From NCBI GenBank assembly GCA_963739975.1, contig CAVUCK010000019.1, forward strand, positions 310,001 to 374,000: a stretch of 64,000 nt of DNA, written 5' to 3'. The DNA comes from JALZMG01 sp963739975 (lineage in GTDB: Bacteria > Actinomycetota > Acidimicrobiia > Acidimicrobiales > Ilumatobacteraceae). The position numbers were made by a program, and so were the translations under genes. Positions within the stretch are counted from its first letter, which is position 1; every line of letters starts with the position of its first letter. The notes below the pieces were generated by a model, which had not been told where the DNA came from, searched no databases, and saw only the letters and a program-made list of their open reading frames with translations. Shown piece by piece: positions 17,930 through 26,135 of this stretch.

Positions 17930-18195
17930 GTGACGGCCAGCTCGGGCGTCGGCCGGGCTGCGGGTGGGGTGCTGATCACACTGGCGGCCGGCCAGTTCCT
18001 GATGACGCTCGACAGCTCGGTCATGACCGTGGGCGACGACGTGCCGGCCGACGAGATCGAGGCCATCGTCGACGACTACACCACGGCGCGACTCGACGGG
18101 ATGCGCCCGCGCTGGCCGTGCTCGCGTTCATGGCGCTGCTCGCCGTGTTGTTCAGCCGCCGCTTGCCGACCGTGCCGCCGGCCGAGGTGGAGTGA
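17930..18195 (+). pseudogene. Relic of an MFS (DHA2/EmrB-type) transporter
   Basis: The first 34 codons (GVLITLAAGQFLMTLDSSVMTV) are the first membrane span of an EmrB/QacA-type transporter. The next segment (DDVPADEIEAIVDDYTTARLDGM) and, after a one-frame shift near 18103, ALAVLAFMALLAVLFSRRLPTVPP are the last extracytoplasmic loop, last span and tail. The 12-13 spans in between are missing. A good ribosome binding site, GGGAGGG, still precedes the GTG. It looks like a large in-frame deletion followed by a frameshift. Confidence 0.75.
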
Positions 18196-18204
18196 CCTCC
18201 CGAC

Positions 18205-18891
18205 TCATCGCGTCGGGGGATTGCGGCCCGGGGTGACGAGGCCGGCGTCGTAGGCGATGACGATCGCCGCGGCGCGGTCCCTGGCGTGGAGCTTGGTGAA
18301 GATGCTGCCGACGTGACCCTTGACGGTCCGCTCGCTGACGTGCAGCTGGTCAGCGATCTCGGCGTTCGATGCGCCCCGGGCGATCAACGTCAGCACCTCG
18401 ACCTCGCGCTCGGACAGGCGGTCGGTGCCGTCGGGTGGGGCCAGCGACGACGGCCGGGCGTCGCGCAGGACGGCGAGCAGTCGAGGCGTGACCCGAGCGT
18501 CGAGCCACGAGCCGCCGGCGGCGACCGTGCGGATGGCCCGGATCAAGTCGTCGGCCGGCGTGTCCTTGAGGAGGAACCCGGCGGCGCCGGCCTCGACCGC
18601 TCCCCACAGCACGTCGTCGTCGTCGAACGTCGTGAGCACCAGCACCGGCGGCCCGTCGGCGGCGCGCACCCGGCGTGTCGCCTCGAGGCCGTCGAGCACC
18701 GGCATGCGCACGTCCATCAACACGACGTCGGGGCGGTGAGCGGCGACGGCGATCACGCCGAGCTCGCCGTTGTCGGCCTCCGAGGCGACGGAGATGCCCG
18801 GCTCGGTGGACAGGATGAAGGCGATCCCTGCCCGCACGAGTGGCTGGTCGTCGACCAGCACCACCCTCAGCGGGCGATCGATGTCGGCCAT
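18205..18891 (-). CDS. NarL/LuxR family response regulator
   Basis: A 228-residue response regulator. The receiver domain has the acidic pair VVLVDDQ, the phosphoacceptor Asp in VVLMDVRMP near residue 59, and LLKD near 110. The C-terminal LuxR helix-turn-helix is LSEREVEVLTLIARGASNAEIADQLHVSERTVKGHV. Its start overlaps the upstream histidine kinase gene by 25 nt, so it is that kinase's partner. Target genes are not known; the divergent MMPL transporter gene is the obvious candidate. Confidence 0.94.
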   Translation of the reverse strand: MADIDRPLRVVLVDDQPLVRAGIAFILSTEPGISVASEADNGELGVIAVAAHRPDVVLMDVRMPVLDGLEATRRVRAADGPPVLVLTTFDDDDVLWGAVEAGAAGFLLKDTPADDLIRAIRTVAAGGSWLDARVTPRLLAVLRDARPSSLAPPDGTDRLSEREVEVLTLIARGASNAEIADQLHVSERTVKGHVGSIFTKLHARDRAAAIVIAYDAGLVTPGRNPPTR

Positions 18892-20099
18892 CCACCCTCG
18901 ATCGTGTCCGGCGCGACCGGTGGCGACGTCGGCGGCTCGTCGGCCACAGCGCGTTGCGCCGCCCTCGCCAGACCCCGGAGGGGGATGGTCGCCCGCACGC
19001 TCCAGCCACCACCGGCGACCGGACCGGCTTCGAGGCGGCCGCCGAGCGCCCGCACCCGCTCGACCATCCCCGGCACGCCGAGTCCGGTGCGCAGGTCCAC
19101 CGCGGTGACCCCCGGGGCGACGCTGTTGCCGATCTCCACGTCGACGTGGCGAGCCGAGGTGTCGGCGCCGGTGCGCACCGCGACACGGCACACGGCGCCG
19201 GCCGCGTGGCGCAGCACGTTGGTCAGCGATTCCTGGACGACGCGGAACACGACCAGGCCGACGGCCGCGTCGGCGTCCGTCGGCATCGAGCCGAGGTCGG
19301 ACTCGACGTCCAGCCCGCCGGCACGGTAGCCATCGATCAGCGCCGGCAGGTCGGCCAACCCCGGCACCGGCACGTCGGCGCCGCCGCCCGGGTCGCGCAG
19401 CAGCCCCATCACCTGGCGGATCGAGTCGAGGCTCTCGCGCCCGACCAGCTCGGCTCGAGCCAGCGCCTGGTCGGCCTGGGCCGGGTCAGCCGCCAGCGCC
19501 CGCCGGGCACCGGTCAAGTGGAGCATGACGACGGTCAACGAGTGGGCCACCACGTCGTGGACGTCGCGAGCGATGCGTGCCCGCTCGGCCACGGCGGCGT
19601 GCTCGACGCGCAGCTCGTTCATCGCCTGCAGGTCCCGGTTGAGCAGCTCCTGGCGGCGCAGCATCCTCCCGGCCAGCCACGAGATGCCGATGCCGCCGAT
19701 GAAGTAGACCATCCCGTTCTCGTGTGCCTCGCTGGTCTGCAGGGCCAACGTGACGATCGACCCCGCGGCGGCGACGACCGTGCCGGCGACGAGCCACGCG
19801 TTGCTGCTCGTGCGGGTGACCCACGTGACGACGAGCATGGCGGGGAACATGCCGCCGGGGTTCTCGGCGACCACCACCCCGACCCACACCGGCACCAGGC
19901 CGAGCACGGCGAAGACAACTGGCGGGATCCTGACCCCGCCCGCCACCAATGCCCACGGCAGCAGGCCGGCCAGCGCGCTGGCCACGCCGACGCCTGTGAA
20001 CGCCCCCGATTCTCCGAACACGGCGATCAGCGCGGCCCCGATGGCGCCCACGGACAGCAGCACGGTGGTCGACACCTGGGGTTCGACCGCGGCCGGCAT
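18867..20099 (-). CDS. Sensor histidine kinase (HisKA_3, DesK/NarL type)
   Basis: A 410-residue membrane sensor. The N-terminal 165 residues hold about five membrane spans with short loops. The dimerisation/phosphoacceptor helix reads ARIARDVHDVVAHSLTV, with the phosphorylated His in DVHD. The ATPase domain carries VVQESLTNVLRHA (N-box) and GLGVPGMVERVRALGG (G-box). It phosphorylates the overlapping response regulator. The ATG at 20099 is 6 nt after TATCGT and has no ribosome binding site. The sensed signal is probably in the membrane, since there is no large outer domain. Confidence 0.92.
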   Translation of the reverse strand: MPAAVEPQVSTTVLLSVGAIGAALIAVFGESGAFTGVGVASALAGLLPWALVAGGVRIPPVVFAVLGLVPVWVGVVVAENPGGMFPAMLVVTWVTRTSSNAWLVAGTVVAAAGSIVTLALQTSEAHENGMVYFIGGIGISWLAGRMLRRQELLNRDLQAMNELRVEHAAVAERARIARDVHDVVAHSLTVVMLHLTGARRALAADPAQADQALARAELVGRESLDSIRQVMGLLRDPGGGADVPVPGLADLPALIDGYRAGGLDVESDLGSMPTDADAAVGLVVFRVVQESLTNVLRHAAGAVCRVAVRTGADTSARHVDVEIGNSVAPGVTAVDLRTGLGVPGMVERVRALGGRLEAGPVAGGGWSVRATIPLRGLARAAQRAVADEPPTSPPVAPDTIEGGWPTSIAR

Positions 20100-20105
20100 G
20101 CGAGC

Positions 20106-20111
20106 ACGATA
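20106..20111 (-). promoter_or_regulatory. -10 box of a leaderless promoter for the sensor kinase
   Basis: TATCGT on the minus strand, 6 nt before the kinase ATG. The gap to the divergent MMPL gene at 20272 is 172 bp. Confidence 0.5.
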
Positions 20112-20271
20112 CGCAGGCGACGTGGCGCCGGTCACGGGACCACGGGCCGGTCGGACCCCGTCCTGCGGGACCGTCGAGGTTCGGCCCGACGAACGATGCC
20201 GGCTGCCCAGCTTCGGCCGACGATGACCGTGCGCCCGACCGTCCGGTCCGCCGGCGCCAGGAGGTACAGGG

Positions 20272-22536
20272 ATGCTCACGCGATTGGGACGCTTCACGGT
20301 TCGCCGGCGCCGTCTGGTGCTGTCGTTCACCGCCTTGTTCGTCGTCGTCGCCGCCGTGCTCGGCACGCGTGCGTTCGGCGTGCTGGAAGACGGCGGCTTC
20401 GAGGACCCGGCGTCGGAGAGCGCCCGCGCCGACGAGATCCTCGGCCGCGACTTCGATTCAGGTGGGGCCGACCTCGTCCTGGTGGCGACGGCCGCCGGCG
20501 GGAGTGTGGACGCACCCGCAGCCGAGGCTGCCGGCGTCGAACTGGCGGGGCGGATCGCTGCCGTCGACGGCGTCACCGACGTGACGTCGTACTGGAGCCT
20601 CGGCGCTCCGCCGCCACTGCGCAGCGCCGACGGTGGCGCGGCCATCGTCCTCGTGCAGATCGACGACGACGCCGACACGGTCGTCGCCGACGTCCGCGCC
20701 GTCGTGGCCGACCCGCTCGCTGACGGCGCGCTGACCGTCGGTGTGGGTGGCGGTGAGGCCGTCGGCGAGGACATCGCGACGACCATCGAGGGGGACCTCG
20801 CCCGTGCCGAGCTGATCGCCATCCCGATCACGCTGGCCCTGCTGCTGCTCGTGTTCGGCGGGCTGATCGCCGCCTCGCTGCCGCTGTTCGTCGGTGTCCT
20901 CGCCGTGCTCGGCACGTTCCTGTCGCTGTACGTCATCGGCTCCCTGACCGACGTGTCGATCTTCGCCATCAACTTGACCACTGCGCTGGGCCTCGGGTTG
21001 GCCATCGACTACAGCCTGTTCATCGTCTCTCGCTACCGGGAGGAGCTGCGCAACGGACGGACCGTCGAGCAGTCCGTGGTCCGCGCCGTCGAGACGGCCG
21101 GCAAGACCATCACGATCAGCGCCCTGACCGTCGCCGTGTCGCTGTCGGCGCTCCTCGTGTTCCCGCAGTACTTCCTGCGCTCGTTCGCCTACGCCGGCAT
21201 CGCTGTTGTCCTGCTGGCGATGGTCGCCTCCGTCGTGGCGTTGCCGGCCCTGCTGGCGGTCGTCGGACACCGCATCGACTCGCTGCGCATCTTCAAGCGG
21301 CGGCCGCAGAAGCGGGACGAGGACGGCTTTTGGTACGGCATGGCGACGCGGGTCATGCGCCGCCCGATCCCCGTCGCGCTGGGCGTCGTCGCTGTCCTGC
21401 TGCTGCTCGGCGCCCCGTTCTTGCGCGTCCAGTTCGGCACGCCGGACGACCGCGTGCTGCCGGCGTCGAGCGAGGCCCGCGAGGTGTCCGAGACGTTGCG
21501 CACCGACTTCGACGGCAACTCGTCCGAGTCGTTCCCCATCGTCATCGACGGCATCGACGAGGTCGACGGCGCCGTCGGCGCCGTCGGCGCGGAGCTGACG
21601 GCCGTGGCGACGAGCGTGTCCGCGCTGAACGGTGTGGCCAGGGTCGAGTCGGCCGGCGGCACGTTCGTCGACGGCGAGCTGGTCGCTCCGGCGGGCCCGG
21701 ACGCGGCGCGGTTCGCCATCGCCGGGTCCGGGTGGATGGATGTCGTCCCGACCGTCGAGATGGCGTCGTCGGCTGGTGAGGACCTGGTCGCTGAGATCCG
21801 ATCGCTGGACGCCGGCGGCGAGATGCTGGTCGGCGGGCAGGCCGCGCAGCTCGTCGACACCAAGTCGTCGATCGCCGACCGGCTGCCGCTGGCCGTGGCG
21901 ATCATCGTCGTGGCCACGTTCTTCTTGCTCTTCCTGCTCTCGGGCAGCGTGCTGGTGCCGATCAAGGCGCTGGTGCTCAACCTGCTCAGCCTCACGGCCA
22001 CGTTCGGCGCGATGGTGTGGATCTTCCAGGACGGCAACCTGTCGGGCCTGCTCGGGTTCACGGCGACGGGAGCCATCGACACGTCGACGCCGATCCTGAT
22101 GTTCTGCATCGCCTTCGGGCTGTCCATGGACTACGAGGTGTTCCTGCTGTCGCGGATCAAGGAGGAGCACGACCGCACGGGTGACAACGACCACGCCGTC
22201 GCCCTGGGGCTGGAGCGCACCGGACGAATCGTCACGGCCGCCGCCCTGCTGCTGTCGGTCACGTTCTTCGCCTTCGGGACGTCCGGCGTGAGCTTCATCA
22301 AGATGTTCGGCATCGGGCTGGGCATCGCGGTGCTGATGGACGCCTTCGTGATCCGCGGCACCCTGGTCCCGGCGTTCATGAAGCTGGCCGGCGAGGCGAA
22401 CTGGTGGGCCCCCAAGCCGCTGCGCCGTCTCCACGATCGGTTCGGCCTGCGCGAGGGCGACGGCGACGTCACGCCCCCGGACGCCCCGCCCGAGCCGACC
22501 CCACCCGAGCCCGAGCTGATCGACGCTACACGCTGA
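20272..22536 (+). CDS. MMPL family RND-type transporter
   Basis: A 754-residue integral membrane protein with two repeats of one span, a large outer loop, and five spans. The proton-relay Asp-Tyr pairs are in GLAIDYSLFIVSRYREEL near residue 245 and GLSMDYEVFLLSRIKEEH near 620. Actinobacterial MMPL proteins export lipids or drugs across the inner membrane. A strong AGGAGG lies 8 nt before the ATG. It is divergent from the two-component system, which may control it. The C-terminal tail is Pro/Glu-rich and cytoplasmic. The substrate is not predictable. Confidence 0.93.
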   Translation: MLTRLGRFTVRRRRLVLSFTALFVVVAAVLGTRAFGVLEDGGFEDPASESARADEILGRDFDSGGADLVLVATAAGGSVDAPAAEAAGVELAGRIAAVDGVTDVTSYWSLGAPPPLRSADGGAAIVLVQIDDDADTVVADVRAVVADPLADGALTVGVGGGEAVGEDIATTIEGDLARAELIAIPITLALLLLVFGGLIAASLPLFVGVLAVLGTFLSLYVIGSLTDVSIFAINLTTALGLGLAIDYSLFIVSRYREELRNGRTVEQSVVRAVETAGKTITISALTVAVSLSALLVFPQYFLRSFAYAGIAVVLLAMVASVVALPALLAVVGHRIDSLRIFKRRPQKRDEDGFWYGMATRVMRRPIPVALGVVAVLLLLGAPFLRVQFGTPDDRVLPASSEAREVSETLRTDFDGNSSESFPIVIDGIDEVDGAVGAVGAELTAVATSVSALNGVARVESAGGTFVDGELVAPAGPDAARFAIAGSGWMDVVPTVEMASSAGEDLVAEIRSLDAGGEMLVGGQAAQLVDTKSSIADRLPLAVAIIVVATFFLLFLLSGSVLVPIKALVLNLLSLTATFGAMVWIFQDGNLSGLLGFTATGAIDTSTPILMFCIAFGLSMDYEVFLLSRIKEEHDRTGDNDHAVALGLERTGRIVTAAALLLSVTFFAFGTSGVSFIKMFGIGLGIAVLMDAFVIRGTLVPAFMKLAGEANWWAPKPLRRLHDRFGLREGDGDVTPPDAPPEPTPPEPELIDATR

Positions 22537-22550
22537 CCCCCCGGGACGCG

Positions 22551-22587
22551 GTGAGCGGTGAGGGGACTCAGTCCCCTCACCGCTCAC
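22551..22587. terminator. Perfect 18-bp hairpin after the MMPL gene
   Basis: GTGAGCGGTGAGGGGACT and its exact complement are separated by one base, 14 nt after the MMPL stop codon. No T-run follows. It may stop or stabilise the transcript. A diverged copy lies at 22924, on the other side of the UBP gene. Confidence 0.6.
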
Positions 22588-22607
22588 CGCTCATCACGGA
22601 CGGTGGG

Positions 22608-22907
22608 ATGATGGCGGGCATGGCCGCGTGCACCCACCTCGACACGATCGCCGACGTGGCGCCAAGCGCCGACGGGTGCACGGACTGCCTCGCCATCGGC
22701 GGCCGATGGGTCCACCTGCGGATGTGCCAGGAGTGCGGGCACGTCGGCTGCTGTGACAGCTCGCCCAACCGTCACGCAACGGCCCACTTCCACGCCGCCG
22801 CCCACCCGATCGTGCGTTCCTTCGAGCCCGGCGAGGACTGGTACTGGTGCTACGCCGACCAGGTCGCCTTCGAGCTCGACGTGCCTCCCGGCCCGAGCCA
22901 CCCCTGA
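22608..22907 (+). CDS. UBP-type zinc-finger protein
   Basis: A protein of 95-99 residues (starts at 22608, 22611 and 22620 are all ATG; the last is 12 nt downstream) consisting of a single ZnF-UBP domain: CTHLDTIADV, CTDCLAIGG, CQECGHVGCCDSS, then HATAHFHAAAHPIVRS with the expected His ligands, and WYWCYAD. Bacterial stand-alone ZnF-UBP proteins are common in actinobacteria; their function is unknown, as the eukaryotic domain binds free ubiquitin C-termini. It sits between two related hairpins. Confidence 0.88.
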   Translation: MMAGMAACTHLDTIADVAPSADGCTDCLAIGGRWVHLRMCQECGHVGCCDSSPNRHATAHFHAAAHPIVRSFEPGEDWYWCYADQVAFELDVPPGPSHP

Positions 22908-22923
22908 CCGCGGCGCGAAGAGC

Positions 22924-22948
22924 GGTGAGGGCACGGAGTCCCCTCACC
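22924..22948. repeat. Diverged copy of the hairpin downstream of the UBP gene
   Basis: GGTGAGGG and CCCTCACC arms around 9 bp, matching the core of the perfect hairpin at 22551 (GCGGTGAGGG, GAGTCCCCTCACC). It lies between the UBP gene and the next promoter. Confidence 0.6.
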
Positions 22949-22972
22949 TCCCACCTCGACGCGGAGCGCTCG

Positions 22973-22978
22973 TAGGGT
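22973..22978 (+). promoter_or_regulatory. -10 box of a leaderless promoter
   Basis: TAGGGT, 7 nt before the ATG at 22986. Confidence 0.55.
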
Positions 22979-22985
22979 GAGGCGC

Positions 22986-24386
22986 ATGTCGGGGATCGTC
23001 AGCTACGGCGCCTACTTGCCCTTCTGGCGCCTCCAGCGCACCGCCATCACGGCCGCCCTCGGGACCGGCGGTGGCAGGGGCACGCGCACCGTCGCCAGCT
23101 ATGACGAGGACACCACGTCGATGGGCGTCGAGGCGGCGCGCATCGCCCTGCGCCATGCGCCCGCCGACGCCGTCCCGGCCGACGTGCTGTTCGCCACCAC
23201 GGCGCCGCCCTACGCCGACAAGACCAACGCCACCGCCATCCACGCCGCGCTGGCCCTGCCGACCCACGTCGGCGCCTACGACCTCGTCGGTGCAGTGCGC
23301 TCCAACGTGGCTGCCTGCACCCTGGCCGATCGGCTCGGCGGCCTTGCCGTGGTGTCCGACCAGCGCGCCGGGCTGCCGGGAGGAGCCGAGGAGTCGAGTG
23401 GCGGCGACGCCGCCGTGGCCCTGCTCTTCGGCGACGGGCCGGGCGTGCTGGCCGAGACCATCGGTGGCGCCTCCGCCAGCGGCGAGTTCCTCGATCGCTG
23501 GCGCCGGCCCGGTGACGCCACGTCCCAGCAGTGGGAGGAGCGCTTCGGCGAGTTCGCCTACGGACCGCTGGTCGACGAAGCCGTCACCGCAGCGCTGAAG
23601 TCGGCCCAGCTGGCTGCCGAGGACGTCGACCACGCCGTCGTCTGCGGGCTGCACACCCGGGCCGTGAAAGCCGCCGTCCGCAGCATCGGGTTCCGGCCCG
23701 ACGCCGTCGTCGACGACCTGGCGGCCACCGTCGGCAACACCGGTGCCGCCCACGCCGGGCTGCTGCTGGCCGACGTGCTCGACCGGGCCGAGCCCGGCCA
23801 GACGATCGCCGTCGTCCAGCTGGCCGACGGCGTCGACGTGTGGCTGCTGCGCACGGCCGACGCGATCGCCGCCTACACGCCGGCGCGCACCGTCGCCCAG
23901 TCGATCGCCGCCGGGCGCGACGACCTGTCCTACGCCCAGTTCCTGACGTGGCGCGGCCAGCTGCACCGCGAGCCGCCGCGCCGCCCCGAGCCGGAGCGCC
24001 CGGCCGCACCGCCCAGCCTGCGCACCGACGCCTGGAAGTACGCCTTCATCGGCAGTCGCGACGAGGGCGGCTTCGTGCACCTGCCGCCGACCCGGGTGAG
24101 CATGGGCTCGGGTGAGATCGACCACATGGAGCCCGTGCGGATGGCCGACGTCCCGGCCACGATCGCCACGTTCACCGTCGATCGCCTCGCCTTCAGCCTC
24201 AGCCCACCCGTCGTGTCGGCGGTGATCGATTTCGATGGAGGCGGGAGGTTCCAGTGCGAGCTGACCGACGTCGACCCGGCCACGGTGGCCATCGGCGACC
24301 GGGTCGAGATGACGTTCCGCCGCCTCTTCACCAGCGGTGGCATCCACAACTACTTCTGGAAAGCGCGTCCCATCAAGGAGGACTGA
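22986..24386 (+). CDS. HMG-CoA-synthase-like protein fused to an OB-fold (DUF35) domain
   Basis: A 466-residue protein. Residues 1-320 follow the thiolase-fold HMG-CoA synthase/KAS III family (ISYGAYLPFWRL, DTTSMGVEAARIAL, TAPPYADKTNATAIHAAL, DAAVALLFGDGP, TVGNTGAAHAGLLLADVL). Residues 360-466 are an OB-fold domain (AFIGSRDEGGFVHLPPTRVS ... IGDRVEMTFRRLF). The place of the usual nucleophilic Cys reads GAVRSNVAA, so the enzyme may be non-catalytic. In archaea, thiolase, HMG-CoA synthase and DUF35 proteins form one complex; here the last two are fused and the thiolase gene is 3 nt downstream. Steroid side-chain aldolase/thiolase systems also use this fold pair. Confidence 0.75.
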   Translation: MSGIVSYGAYLPFWRLQRTAITAALGTGGGRGTRTVASYDEDTTSMGVEAARIALRHAPADAVPADVLFATTAPPYADKTNATAIHAALALPTHVGAYDLVGAVRSNVAACTLADRLGGLAVVSDQRAGLPGGAEESSGGDAAVALLFGDGPGVLAETIGGASASGEFLDRWRRPGDATSQQWEERFGEFAYGPLVDEAVTAALKSAQLAAEDVDHAVVCGLHTRAVKAAVRSIGFRPDAVVDDLAATVGNTGAAHAGLLLADVLDRAEPGQTIAVVQLADGVDVWLLRTADAIAAYTPARTVAQSIAAGRDDLSYAQFLTWRGQLHREPPRRPEPERPAAPPSLRTDAWKYAFIGSRDEGGFVHLPPTRVSMGSGEIDHMEPVRMADVPATIATFTVDRLAFSLSPPVVSAVIDFDGGGRFQCELTDVDPATVAIGDRVEMTFRRLFTSGGIHNYFWKARPIKED

Positions 24387-24389
24387 GCC

Positions 24390-25583
24390 ATGGCTTCCCA
24401 CGGCATCCGCGACCGAGTCGCCATCGTCGGCATGGGCTGCACCAACTTCGGCGAGCATTGGGACCGGTCGACCGACGACCTGTTGATCGACTCGTCGTCG
24501 GCCGCGCTGGCGTCGGCCGGCATCGCCCTCGATGACGTCGACGCGTTCTGGCTCGGCACCATGGGCTCGGGGCTGTCCGGCCTGACCCTCAGCCGCCCAC
24601 TGAAGATCGACCACAAGCCGGTCACCCACGTCGAGAACTTCTGCGCCACCGGCTCCGAGGCGTTCCGCAACGCCTGCTACGCCGTCGCCTCCGGCGCCTA
24701 CGACGTGGCGATGGCGATCGGCGTCGAGAAGCTCAAGGACTCCGGCTACTCCGGCCTCGTGGTGTCCAGCCCGGCCGACGACGGCACCCGCCCGACGACG
24801 ACCGCGCCGGCCTCGTTCAGCCTCCTCGCCCCGGCCTACGCCAAGAAGTACGGCGTCGACGCCGAGGAGATGAAGGAGGTGATGACCCGCATCGCCTGGA
24901 AGAACCACCGCAACGGTGCCCTCAACCCGCGGGCGCAGTTCCGCAAGGAGGTGCCGAAGGAGACGATCGCCTGCAGCCCGCTGGTCGCCGGTCCGCTCGG
25001 CATCTTCGACTGCTCGGGCGTCAGCGATGGGTCGGCGGCGGCGATCATCGTCCGGGTCGAGGACGCCCACCGATACAGCGACCACCCGCTCTACGTGAAG
25101 GCGCTGTCGTTCATCGCCGGGCCGGCGGCCGGGCCGATCGACCCCAGCTACGACTACACCACCTTCACCGAGGTCGTGCGCAGCGCCGAGGACGCCTATG
25201 GGCAGGCCGGCATCGAGGATCCCCGCGCCGAGCTGGCGATGGCCGAGGTGCACGACTGCTTCACGCCGACCGAGCTGGTGTTGATGGAGGACCTCGGGTT
25301 CGCCGAGCGCGGCTTCGCCTGGAAGGAGGTCCTGGCCGGGACGTACGACCTCGACGGCGAACTGCCCGTCAACCCGGACGGCGGCCTCAAGTCCTTCGGC
25401 CACCCCATCGGCGCGTCAGGGCTGCGGATGCTGTTCGAGGCGTGGACCCAGCTGCGTGGCGAGGCCGGCGACCGCCAGATCCCGAGCATGACGAAGCGCA
25501 AGGCGCTGACCCACAACCTGGGCGGCAGCCCTGGCGCGTGCGTCAGCTTCGTGTCCGTCGTCGGCGACGAGCCCGACGCCTGA
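24390..25583 (+). CDS. Thiolase (acetyl-CoA acetyltransferase family)
   Basis: A 397-residue thiolase of the SCP-x-like group. The nucleophile Cys is in ENFCATGSEAF near residue 87; EVHDCFTPTEL and GHPIGASG supply the second Cys/His oxyanion residues; NLGGSPGACVSF closes the fold. It belongs in one operon with the upstream fused HMG-CoA-synthase-like/OB-fold protein. The pair may condense or cleave an acyl-CoA. Because dxs is also in the window, isoprenoids are probably made by the MEP route, so a role in mevalonate synthesis is not needed. The substrate is open. Confidence 0.9.
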   Translation: MASHGIRDRVAIVGMGCTNFGEHWDRSTDDLLIDSSSAALASAGIALDDVDAFWLGTMGSGLSGLTLSRPLKIDHKPVTHVENFCATGSEAFRNACYAVASGAYDVAMAIGVEKLKDSGYSGLVVSSPADDGTRPTTTAPASFSLLAPAYAKKYGVDAEEMKEVMTRIAWKNHRNGALNPRAQFRKEVPKETIACSPLVAGPLGIFDCSGVSDGSAAAIIVRVEDAHRYSDHPLYVKALSFIAGPAAGPIDPSYDYTTFTEVVRSAEDAYGQAGIEDPRAELAMAEVHDCFTPTELVLMEDLGFAERGFAWKEVLAGTYDLDGELPVNPDGGLKSFGHPIGASGLRMLFEAWTQLRGEAGDRQIPSMTKRKALTHNLGGSPGACVSFVSVVGDEPDA

Positions 25584-25596
25584 GCCGGCGACGAGG

Positions 25597-25992
25597 TCAG
25601 TCGTCGACCGGCGCCGTGGCGCGGGCCACGACGTCGAGCGTCTCCAGGGCGGCGAGCGCGGCGTCGGCGCCCTTGTTGCCGGCCTTGCTCCCGGCCCGCT
25701 CCAGTGCCTGATCCATCGTGTCGACGGTGATGATCCCGTTCGTCACGACCACGCCGGTGTCGAGGGCCACGCGGGCGAGGCCGGCCGCGCTGTGGTTGGC
25801 CACCACCTCGAAGTGATACGTCGCGCCGCGCATCACGGCGCCGAGCCCGACGATGGCGGCGAAGCGCCCGCCCTCGGCGAGGACCTTGGCGTCGAGCACG
25901 ACGGCACCGACCCATGGGTTCGGCGAGGCGTGCAGCCGGCTGTGCGCCGCCGCCTCGATCGCCCGGCCCATCGCCGTCGTGTCGTCCATCAC
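25597..25992 (-). CDS. RibD-start/RibH-end chimeric protein
   Basis: A 131-residue ORF. Residues 8-34 (AMGRAIEAAAHSRLHASPNP, WVGAVVLD) match the N-terminus of the RibD deaminase, whose SPNPxVG motif is distinctive. From about residue 35 on (AKVLAEGGRFAAIV, GLGAVMRGATYHFEVV, DTGVVVTNGIITVDT, QALERAG) it is the C-terminal two thirds of lumazine synthase RibH. The first RibH strand with the RFN-type substrate loop is missing, as are the RibD zinc ligands. The junction is near 25890. A deletion between ribD and ribH is the likely origin. Normal RibH is about 155 residues. Activity is doubtful, although the RibH core might still assemble. Confidence 0.75.
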   Translation of the reverse strand: MMDDTTAMGRAIEAAAHSRLHASPNPWVGAVVLDAKVLAEGGRFAAIVGLGAVMRGATYHFEVVANHSAAGLARVALDTGVVVTNGIITVDTMDQALERAGSKAGNKGADAALAALETLDVVARATAPVDD

Positions 25993-26027
25993 AGCATCCG
26001 GCGCGGGAGCCTACGAGTGCGCCCCCG

Positions 26028-26135
26028 TTCTGCGTGAGCGAACAGACGAGATCCGCGCTCTTCGCTCACCCAGAAGCCGACCCTTCGTTCTGCGTGAGCG
26101 AACAGGCCAGATCCGTGCTGTTCGCTCACCCAGAA
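26028..26135. repeat. Two tandem hairpin repeats, 60-bp period
   Basis: Unit 1 (26028-26075) and unit 2 (26088-26135) each have TTCTGCGTGAGCGAACAG, a 15-bp loop including AGATCCG, and TTCGCTCACCCAGAA. The arms pair over 15 bp with one mismatch. Unit 2 runs into the 3' end of the inositol-monophosphatase-like gene and supplies its last codons and stop. The repeat lies between that gene and the RibD/RibH chimera. Confidence 0.85.

Noticed and set aside
22551..22587. Classical Rho-independent terminators at 22551 and 45524
   Set aside because: The stems are strong, but no T-run follows on either strand. The entries are kept with reduced confidence as hairpins.
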